Source: Ruminococcus sp. UBA4240
GTDB taxonomy: Bacteria; Bacillota; Clostridia; Oscillospirales; Ruminococcaceae
Direction: 5' to 3'
DNA length: 19,977 nt
NCBI GenBank assembly: GCA_002395525.1
Contig: DGXE01000026.1
Coordinates: 1 to 19,977 of the forward strand
Shown: positions 13,789 through 19,977 of the stretch, in pieces
Numbering within the stretch: position 1 is the first letter of the stretch
How the letters are laid out: every line of letters begins with the position of its first letter
Translations under genes and position numbers: made by a program
Notes under the pieces: model-generated
Seen by the model: only the letters and a program-made list of their open reading frames with translations
What the model was told of the DNA's origin: nothing
The model's database searches: none

Positions 13789-15009
13789 ATGACTTACCAA
13801 CAGGCGCTTGAAAAAATGTCCTCCATGGGACAGGAGCAGGTGCTCCGCTTCTGGGATGAGCTTGACGAAGAACAGAGAGCCGCTCTGCTGAAACAGATAG
13901 AGGAAACGGACTTCTCCCCCATTGACAGGATACACGGCGGCAGGCAGGAGAGGGGCGTGTTCTCTCCCCTTGCAGCCATGCAGATATATCACATTGATGC
14001 CCGCCGCAAGGAGCTTTACGAGGCGGGGGTGCAGACCATAAAGGCGGGGAAGACCGCCGCACTCCTGCTGGCAGGAGGCATGGGCACACGCCTTGGCACC
14101 GATGACCCCAAGGGAATGTATGACATCGGGATAACACATCCCTTGTATATCTTTGAGTGCATAATAAACAACCTCCTTGATGTGGTGCGTGAGACCGGTA
14201 CATGGATCCGCCTTTTCATCATGACCAGCGAGATAAACCATGAGACAACGGTGAAATTCCTGAAGGAAAAAGGATATTTCGGCTACAGGGAGGACATGAT
14301 CTGCTTTTTCAGGCAGGATATGGCACCTGTATGCGACCTTGAGGGGAAACTCCTTATGGAATCGAAGGAGCGCATAGCCGTCTCCCCCAACGGAAATGCG
14401 GGGTGGTACTCCTCCATGCTGCGGGCAGGCCTTGGACGTTACATCGAGGAAGAGGGCATAGAGTGGATAGATGTGTTTGCGGTGGACAATGTGCTGCAGC
14501 GCATATGCGACCCCTGCTTTGTGGGAGCCTGCGTGCTCTCGGATGTTTCGGTAGGGGCAAAGGTGGTGCGCAAGGCTGCCCCTGATGAGAAGGTGGGGGT
14601 AATATGCCTTGAGGACGGCCGCCCCTCCATAGTGGAATACTACGAACTCTCCCGTGAAATGGCGGAGACACTGGACGAAAACGGAGAGCCTGCCTACAAC
14701 TACGGAGTGATCCTCAATTATCTGTTCAAAACAGCGGAGCTGCCCCGGGTAGCAGGGGAAAAAATGCCCCTCCACGTGGTAAAGAAGAAGATAAACTGCC
14801 TTGACGAAAAGGGGGAATACATCCGTCCGGATGCCCCTAACGGCTATAAATTCGAGCAGCTTGTGCTTGACATGATACATCAGCTTTCTGCCTGCCTGCC
14901 CTATGAGGTGGACAGAGAACGGGAATTTGCCCCCATAAAGAACCTTACCGGGGTGGATTCCGTAGATACTGCGAGGGAGCTTCTGGCAAAAAACGGCGTT
15001 GTTCTGTGA
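13789..15009 (+). CDS. UDP-sugar pyrophosphorylase, UDPGP type 1 family
   Basis: This 406-residue cytosolic enzyme should make UDP-GlcNAc or UDP-glucose from the sugar-1-phosphate and UTP. The nucleotide-binding loop LLLAGGMGTRLG (92-103) followed by DPKG and its Lys108 is the eukaryote-like UDPGP/UAP signature, distinct from GalU and GlmU. Other recognisable family elements are SPNGNAGWYSSM and the uridine-site region WIDVFAVDNVL. Sequence features do not decide GlcNAc against glucose. ATG 13789 is chosen because GAGGTG lies 6 bases upstream, overlapping an in-frame GTG at 13780. It sits between the symporter and the RsbW-like gene and is probably co-transcribed with both. A UDP-sugar supplier in a signalling operon suggests that envelope glycans or a glycolipid are part of the output. 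Confidence 0.92.
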   Translation: MTYQQALEKMSSMGQEQVLRFWDELDEEQRAALLKQIEETDFSPIDRIHGGRQERGVFSPLAAMQIYHIDARRKELYEAGVQTIKAGKTAALLLAGGMGTRLGTDDPKGMYDIGITHPLYIFECIINNLLDVVRETGTWIRLFIMTSEINHETTVKFLKEKGYFGYREDMICFFRQDMAPVCDLEGKLLMESKERIAVSPNGNAGWYSSMLRAGLGRYIEEEGIEWIDVFAVDNVLQRICDPCFVGACVLSDVSVGAKVVRKAAPDEKVGVICLEDGRPSIVEYYELSREMAETLDENGEPAYNYGVILNYLFKTAELPRVAGEKMPLHVVKKKINCLDEKGEYIRPDAPNGYKFEQLVLDMIHQLSACLPYEVDREREFAPIKNLTGVDSVDTARELLAKNGVVL

Positions 15010-15045
15010 CATACAGCAGCTTTAAGCATACAGGAGGATGGTACT

Positions 15046-15468
15046 ATGCTTACATTCAAGGTAAAGGCCCTGACTGAAAACTGTGCCCCGGTGACGGAAA
15101 AGATCATCGGACTGCTTGAGGAAAACGGTTTTGACTCCCCTGCTTTGCATATGAAGATAGAGCTTGTGGTAGAGGAGATATTTGTGAATATCGCAAGCTA
15201 TGCCTACAAAGACACTGAGGGCGGCGATGCCCTTGTGGAGGCTGACATCAGCGGTGACCCTGCCACCCTTACCATTTCATTTACAGACAGCGGCATCCCC
15301 TTTGACCCCCTTGCGAAGGAGGACCCTGATGTGACCCTTTCCGCTGATGAACGGGGCATTGGAGGGCTTGGCATATATCTTGTGAAGAAGAATATGGACG
15401 ATGTAAAATACGAGCGCTGCGGGAACAAGAACGTTCTGACCGTGAAGAAAGTGCTGGGATCAAAGTAA
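15046..15468 (+). CDS. RsbW/SpoIIAB-like ATP-binding protein (anti-sigma type serine kinase)
   Basis: This 140-residue protein has a single GHKL ATPase domain. It carries the N-box VVEEIFVNIASYAY with E44 and N48, the G1 motif DSGIPFDPL with D81 and G83, and the G2 loop GIGGLGIYLVKK (104-115). All key residues are intact, so it should bind ATP and may phosphorylate a STAS-domain partner as RsbW and SpoIIAB do. ATG 15046 follows AGGAGG. The TAA is immediately followed by the next ATG (TAAATG). Some stand-alone RsbW-like proteins bind other regulators rather than sigma factors. No sigma or STAS gene is in view, so the partner is unknown. Confidence 0.93.
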   Translation: MLTFKVKALTENCAPVTEKIIGLLEENGFDSPALHMKIELVVEEIFVNIASYAYKDTEGGDALVEADISGDPATLTISFTDSGIPFDPLAKEDPDVTLSADERGIGGLGIYLVKKNMDDVKYERCGNKNVLTVKKVLGSK

Positions 15469-17223
15469 ATGACGACTGAACTCAGGCACGACGACAGACT
15501 TCTCAGGAAAAGATACTTCCGCACACTGCTCCCTGTCATGTTTTCCATGCTGGGGGGCACAGCCAATGCCCTTATAGACAGTGCCCTTGTATCCGTAAGG
15601 CTGGGGCGGGATGCGCTCTCTGCCGTCACTCTCTCTATGCCTGTATATCTGGTGCTGTGTACTGTGGGCACCCTTATCTCCGCCGGCGCCATGATATGCT
15701 CCTCCCGTGAGGCTGGCAGGGGGAAGATGCACAGGGCAAGGGAATACTACCGCACTGCCTTTGATATGGGCATCGCAGCATCTGTGATAATTACCCTTTT
15801 CGGAGTGCTGTTCTGCAAACCTGTATCTATGCTGCTGGCAAACGGCTCGGAGCTGTGGGAAAAGGTATACTCCTACACTCTGGTGACATTTGCAGGCTCC
15901 GGTGCGTTCATCATGCTGTATGTGCCGCTGGGCTTCCTGCAGCTTGACGGAAAGAACAGATACATTTCCCTGTGCATAACCCTTATGGTGGTCTCTGACC
16001 TGCTGCTGGACGTGTTGCTCATCTACGGCTTTGATCTGGGGCTCGGGGGTGCGGCAGCGGCAAGCGTGGTGTCATCCCTGCTGGCAGCTCTGTGCGGCTT
16101 TTTTGCCCTGGGAACCGGCAGCACCAACTATACCCTGGGGAAGGTACACCTGCGGGGCAAAAACATTCTCCTTATCATCAAAAACGGCTCCGCCATGGCA
16201 CTGGGCAAGCTCTATGACGCTTTAAAGCTGCATCAGCTAAATGTCATCGTGCTGATGGCAGCAGGAGAGGGCGGCGCTGCGGTATGGGCAGTGCTGAACA
16301 CACTGTCGGAGCTGTCACAGATAATAATATCAGGCGTACCCCGTGCCGCATCCCCTATAATAAGCACCTACTGTACCGCAAGGGAAAACAGCGGCATACG
16401 CATACTCAACAGGATACAACTGGAAACTGGCCTCGCCCTGTCTGTACTGTACACTGCGGCAATAGTTATACTGCACCGCCCTATCGAGATACTCTTCAAT
16501 ATAAATGTGGATATGACCACAGCACTGATTTGTCTCGGGCTCAGTGTAGTATTCTCCTCTATGGGCATGATCTGGGAGCGGCATATGAATTCCATATCCC
16601 GCATCACCGTGTCCAATGTGTCCGCTTTTCTCAGAACACTTCTCCTGCCAATTGCCTTTGCGGCGCTGTTCGCATTCAGGGTAAAGGCGCTGCCCCTGTG
16701 GCTTTTTCTGCCTGTGAGCGGAGCTGTCTCCCTCCTGTATATGTGGGCAGTGGTGACAGTTGCATACCTTGCCAGCCGCAGGACTGACAAGCCCCTGTCC
16801 CCCGTGCTCCTCCTTGATGACACCCTTGAAAGAGAGCACAGGACACTCTCCTTCTCCATATCTGCAAATATGGATGAGGCGTGCAGTGCGGCGGAGCAGA
16901 TCAAGGATTTCTGCATGGAAAACAGCATGAGCACGAAAGCGGCAATGAAGCTCGGCCTTGCCATAGAGGAGTTTCTGAACGTGCTCATTGCAAGAGTAGA
17001 CGGCATTGCAAGCGTTGATGTGTTCCTGTTTGTTGTGAATGAGGTAGCAGGCATACGCATAAGCTGTGCCGGCAAGAAGTTCGATCCCTTCAGGGATATG
17101 GAGAAAAATGACGACCTGATGATGGGCGTGAACATGATAAGGGATCTCACCGATACAGTGGTGCACACCTACACCTTAGGACTTAATATCATCACTGTTA
17201 TGTTTGATGACGAGAGGAAATAG
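15469..17223 (+). CDS. MATE-type multidrug/compound exporter fused to a degenerate RsbW-like domain
   Basis: This 584-residue protein has about 12 transmembrane helices (about 15-445) of the MATE/MOP type, with the usual N-terminal half FRTLLPVMFSMLGG and TANALIDSALV. It continues into a cytosolic domain (about 455-584) that aligns with the preceding RsbW-like protein. The N-box is kept as AIEEFLN (N504). The G1 Asp is replaced (SCAGKKFDPF, with Cys533 where D81 lies in the stand-alone protein), and the G2 glycines are mostly lost (DDLMMGV for ERGIGGLGI). The domain probably no longer binds ATP as a kinase but may still bind a partner. The start ATG touches the previous stop, and the GH3 gene begins 3 bp after the stop. 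The fusion is uncommon as far as I know and suggests regulator-gated export. Confidence 0.9.
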   Translation: MTTELRHDDRLLRKRYFRTLLPVMFSMLGGTANALIDSALVSVRLGRDALSAVTLSMPVYLVLCTVGTLISAGAMICSSREAGRGKMHRAREYYRTAFDMGIAASVIITLFGVLFCKPVSMLLANGSELWEKVYSYTLVTFAGSGAFIMLYVPLGFLQLDGKNRYISLCITLMVVSDLLLDVLLIYGFDLGLGGAAAASVVSSLLAALCGFFALGTGSTNYTLGKVHLRGKNILLIIKNGSAMALGKLYDALKLHQLNVIVLMAAGEGGAAVWAVLNTLSELSQIIISGVPRAASPIISTYCTARENSGIRILNRIQLETGLALSVLYTAAIVILHRPIEILFNINVDMTTALICLGLSVVFSSMGMIWERHMNSISRITVSNVSAFLRTLLLPIAFAALFAFRVKALPLWLFLPVSGAVSLLYMWAVVTVAYLASRRTDKPLSPVLLLDDTLEREHRTLSFSISANMDEACSAAEQIKDFCMENSMSTKAAMKLGLAIEEFLNVLIARVDGIASVDVFLFVVNEVAGIRISCAGKKFDPFRDMEKNDDLMMGVNMIRDLTDTVVHTYTLGLNIITVMFDDERK

Positions 17224-17226
17224 AGC

Positions 17227-18834
17227 TTGACTCCACACTTAGAAGCAATAAATGACTCCCTCCTGGCAGACTGCGAAAGAGGGGCTGAGATAAACATCTC
17301 AAACCTTCTTACTTTGCTTGGGGACAACAAAAATACAGCCATAGGCAGAAAATACGGCTTTGCGGACATAAAAAGCTATGAGGACTACAAGAGAGCCGTG
17401 CCCGTCACGGGCTACGAGGAGCACAGAGAATACATAGAGCGCATGAGAAACGGGGAAAACGACCAGCTTACGGTATACCCCGTCATAGCCTTCTGCCGCA
17501 CATCAGGCTCAACAGGACTGCCAAAGTTCATCCCTGTCACGGATCAGGTGTTCAGGCACTATCCCCTGCACATCAGCCGATACAAAAGCACTCTTGCAGC
17601 CGGAAACAGTATGCGCTTTTCCATCAACTCCTACAGATGTGATCCGGATGGTGCTGTGGGGAATGAAAAGGTCTTCTCCGAGGTGCTGTACAAATACTAT
17701 CACGACATGGGCAAGCTGGATCTTTCCCATATGATAGGGGGCATGGAGCTGTTCTTTGTGCCCGAGATATGCGACATAATGTATGCAAAGGCATATGCTG
17801 CCCTGTGCGCTGACGACATGACGATCCTTGAGGGCGTGTACATAAACGAGGTCATCGACTTTTTCCGATACATAGAGGATCACTGGCAGGAGCTTATCGG
17901 GGACATATCAGAAAGGCGCATACCGGAGGACAGGGATCTGCCTGTCAGGGTAAAGGAAATGCTGCTGTCAAGCCCTGCCTCCAAGGAAAGGATACGCACC
18001 CTTGAGAGGGAATGTCAGAAGGGCTTTGAGGGCATAGCAAAAAGGCTGTGGCCGGGGCTGCGGCTTGTATGCTGTGCGGCGGTGCGGTCAAGTATCACCG
18101 AGCAGAAGCTGCTGCGGGGCTACATCGGGGACATCCCCCGCTACAACATGATATATGCCGCCACCGAAACGGTAATGGGGATGGCGACAGGGGTAAACAC
18201 CTTTGACAATGTGCTCATCCCCACCTGCGGCTTCTTCGAGTTCATGCCCGCCGGTGAGGAAGGCGGGGCCACTCTCCTCCCCCATGAGCTTGAAGTCGGC
18301 AGGGAATACGAGATCATCGTGACCACATACTCCGGCTTTTACCGCTACCGTATAGGAGATGTGCTGAAGGTATCGGGATACATAGGTGAGGCACCTCTCC
18401 TTGAATTCTGCTACAGAAAAGATCTTGCCCTGAACCTTGCCGGGGAGAAGCTCACCCTCCCACAGCTTGAAAATGCATTCTCCTCCCTGAGAGATGAGGG
18501 CATCGAGGCGGAAAACTACCTTATGGGGCAGACCGTAGGCTCCATGCCAAGAAGGTACTTTGGCGCCCTGACCCTTGGGAGGGAAACGGGGGCTGATGTG
18601 TCAAAACGCCTTGATACCGCCCTTTGCCGCCTGAACTACGACTATGAGGATCTCAGGGAGCTTAGGATAATAGACAGACCCCTTGTGACCGTGCTTGACA
18701 GGCGCAGCTTTGACAGGCTCTCTGCCGCAGTGCGCACAGGAAACACCATACACAACAAGTCAAACCATATCATCACAACAAGGTATACACAAAAGGAATG
18801 GAAGGAGCTGTGCCGGAATGCCAGGGAAGAATAA
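17227..18834 (+). CDS. GH3-family acyl-acid amido synthetase (acyl-adenylating enzyme)
   Basis: The protein has 535 residues, close to plant GH3 length. GH3 enzymes adenylate a carboxylic acid and couple it to an amino acid. Three nucleotide-binding motifs appear: FCRTSGSTGLPKFIPVT with T92-G97, YAATETVMG (from 310) and YRYRIGDVLKVSGY (from 372). The N-terminal stretch NKNTAIGRKYGFADIKSYEDY is also typical. The TTG start at 17227 is chosen because GAGAGGAAA lies about 10 bases upstream and nothing better is in frame. The C-terminus overlaps the next gene by 17 bp. Beside an amino-acid importer and an exporter, it is a good candidate for the synthetic step of the locus. The acyl and amino-acid substrates are unknown, and an acyl-CoA-like use cannot be excluded. 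Confidence 0.9.
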   Translation: MTPHLEAINDSLLADCERGAEINISNLLTLLGDNKNTAIGRKYGFADIKSYEDYKRAVPVTGYEEHREYIERMRNGENDQLTVYPVIAFCRTSGSTGLPKFIPVTDQVFRHYPLHISRYKSTLAAGNSMRFSINSYRCDPDGAVGNEKVFSEVLYKYYHDMGKLDLSHMIGGMELFFVPEICDIMYAKAYAALCADDMTILEGVYINEVIDFFRYIEDHWQELIGDISERRIPEDRDLPVRVKEMLLSSPASKERIRTLERECQKGFEGIAKRLWPGLRLVCCAAVRSSITEQKLLRGYIGDIPRYNMIYAATETVMGMATGVNTFDNVLIPTCGFFEFMPAGEEGGATLLPHELEVGREYEIIVTTYSGFYRYRIGDVLKVSGYIGEAPLLEFCYRKDLALNLAGEKLTLPQLENAFSSLRDEGIEAENYLMGQTVGSMPRRYFGALTLGRETGADVSKRLDTALCRLNYDYEDLRELRIIDRPLVTVLDRRSFDRLSAAVRTGNTIHNKSNHIITTRYTQKEWKELCRNAREE

Positions 18835-19977
18835 GAAAAGCAAGACCAGATACCCATTCAGCATTCGCACCAAGATAACTCTCATCATACTCATCTCCTC
18901 ATGGACAGTGGCACTGCTCATGATGTGGATAGGCTCAAACCTTTACCGTTCAGCCACCATAGACCACTACTACGATGTAGGGCTCGAGACCACCAAGAAC
19001 GTTATGGCTCTCTTTGCAGAGGGAGAGCTTGAAAACTACGCCAAAAACCTGAGGGCATACAAGCACGGTGAGCTTTCCGGGGATGATGCGAGCGCAATCA
19101 GAGAGAGCACACGGTACAGGGACATCCACAGAGAGATCGCCAATATGCGCAAAAACATGATCTTCAACGACATCTATGTGGCGGTGTATGATACGGAGCT
19201 TCTGCGGAACCCTACCAACGATACCTCGTGGCAGCCCATATATTATATGTTTGACAGCTACCGTGACACCTCAAAGGAGTACACCTTCGGCTCCTCCAGC
19301 AGGATAGGCTCCAAATATGCCGAGGCCGCCGCCAATATGTGGGACACAGGGAAAATAACCGGTGAAAAGGTGGTCACCACCGGCAGCTTCGGCTATATCA
19401 TGACCATCGTGAACCCCTATCAGTCTGACGGAAAGACTGTGGCAGTGGTATCTGTGGAAATATCCATGGATATGATAAACCAGTACCTCATCACATTCAA
19501 TATCGCCCTTGCCCTTGCCACCCTTGTGCTGACCACGCTGCTGTGCATACTCATAGGCATATACTGCAGCAAAAGCATCGTCACCCCCATTGAGACAGTT
19601 GCCTCCGAGGCGGAGGAGTTCATCCGCAACAACACGGAGGTCTCCGACAAGCTGGACAGGATACGCACCCACGACGAGATAGAGCACCTGAGCCGCAACC
19701 TCATGCAGCTGGAGCTTGACACAAGGAGCTATATCAACAACCTGACCTCCGTAACGGCTGAAAAGGAGCGCATAGGAGCGGAGCTGAACCTTGCCACCCA
19801 GATACAGGCGGATATGCTCCCCTCCATTTTCCCCGCCTTCCCCGGCAGGAAGGAATTTGACATCTACGCCACCATGCACCCCGCAAAGGAGGTAGGGGGC
19901 GACTTCTACGACTTCTTCCTCATAGACAGCGACCACTTGGGGCTTGTCATTGCGGACGTATCCGGAAAGGGCGTGCC
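18818..19977 (+). CDS. Membrane sensor with HAMP and SpoIIE/RsbU-type PP2C phosphatase (partial, C-terminus off the window)
   Basis: The first 386 residues are visible. They comprise a short basic N-terminus, helix 1 (about 19-42), an extracytoplasmic sensor region (about 43-225) resembling the single-Cache kind, helix 2 (226-252), a HAMP-like segment, a coiled linker, and the start of a SpoIIE phosphatase with LATQIQADMLPS (about 325-336), EVGGDFYDFF (near 360) and IADVSGKG. The Asp in GGDFYD and the Asp in ADVSG are the expected metal ligands. Such RsbU-type phosphatases dephosphorylate STAS proteins. ATG 18818 lies inside the GH3 gene with AAGGAG 10 bases upstream. It completes a kinase/phosphatase pair for partner switching. 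The rest of the catalytic domain is beyond 19977. Confidence 0.93.
   Translation, partial: MPGKNKKSKTRYPFSIRTKITLIILISSWTVALLMMWIGSNLYRSATIDHYYDVGLETTKNVMALFAEGELENYAKNLRAYKHGELSGDDASAIRESTRYRDIHREIANMRKNMIFNDIYVAVYDTELLRNPTNDTSWQPIYYMFDSYRDTSKEYTFGSSSRIGSKYAEAAANMWDTGKITGEKVVTTGSFGYIMTIVNPYQSDGKTVAVVSVEISMDMINQYLITFNIALALATLVLTTLLCILIGIYCSKSIVTPIETVASEAEEFIRNNTEVSDKLDRIRTHDEIEHLSRNLMQLELDTRSYINNLTSVTAEKERIGAELNLATQIQADMLPSIFPAFPGRKEFDIYATMHPAKEVGGDFYDFFLIDSDHLGLVIADVSGKGV

Noticed and set aside
13714..15012. Open frame of 432 codons on the minus strand
   Set aside because: It runs opposite the UDP-sugar pyrophosphorylase, whose motifs, start and ribosome site are clear. The antisense translation is Cys/His-rich with no recognisable domain.
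16330..17168. Two long minus-strand open frames opposite the MATE fusion
   Set aside because: No motif or ribosome site supports them. They mirror the codon bias of the real gene.
19271..19936. Minus-strand open frame of 221 codons near the right edge
   Set aside because: It is antisense to the HAMP-SpoIIE gene, which has an RBS, TM helices and catalytic motifs.

Overview
The window looks like a chromosomal piece of a Gram-positive anaerobe, probably Ruminococcus or a close Oscillospiraceae relative. The basis is moderate GC content, strong AGGAGG-type ribosome binding sites, near-consensus SigA promoters (TTGAAA or TTGACA, 17 bp, TATAAT), VanR/S-like signalling, and secreted proteins ending in PxTGN, a hydrophobic stretch and lysines. 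The genus is an inference. Nearly all of the window is coding. I see no tRNA, rRNA, CRISPR array, insertion sequence or prophage.

Layout. 1-1549 (minus): a two-component system, the sensor kinase cut by the window edge. 1882-4425 (plus, divergent): a glycosyltransferase/GtrA fusion, a membrane-anchored phosphodiester glycosidase and a small membrane protein, probably one operon. Tandem TTTTAA boxes before its -10 may be where the neighbouring regulator binds. 4483-5880 (minus): a bPH-like/SHOCT protein with a long charged middle. 6081-6752 (minus): an ABC ATPase with no permease beside it. 7076-8381 (plus): two monocistronic, probably abundant acidic surface proteins with the same stalk-and-anchor plan. 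8478-11084 (plus): a CapA-like lipoprotein, then RarA. 11255-12141 (minus): a two-gene cassette resembling a nucleotidyltransferase toxin-antitoxin pair.

12195-12319 is an unusually dense control region. Two divergent promoters share a palindromic -35 (TTGACTGTCAA). The plus-strand promoter runs into an intrinsic terminator after about 40 nt, and a further near-consensus promoter follows.

12355 to the right edge (plus) is the most interesting part: six tightly packed genes that may form one operon. They encode a sodium/amino-acid symporter (NSS family), a UDP-sugar pyrophosphorylase, an RsbW-like ATPase/kinase, a MATE-type transporter fused to a degenerate RsbW-like domain, a GH3-type acyl-acid amido synthetase, and a membrane HAMP-SpoIIE phosphatase cut by the edge. 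A kinase, a pseudo-kinase domain on a transporter and a PP2C phosphatase together suggest partner-switching control over import, conjugation and export of a small molecule, possibly an acyl-amino acid. The gene families are well supported. The joint function is my inference, and no STAS protein is visible inside the window.
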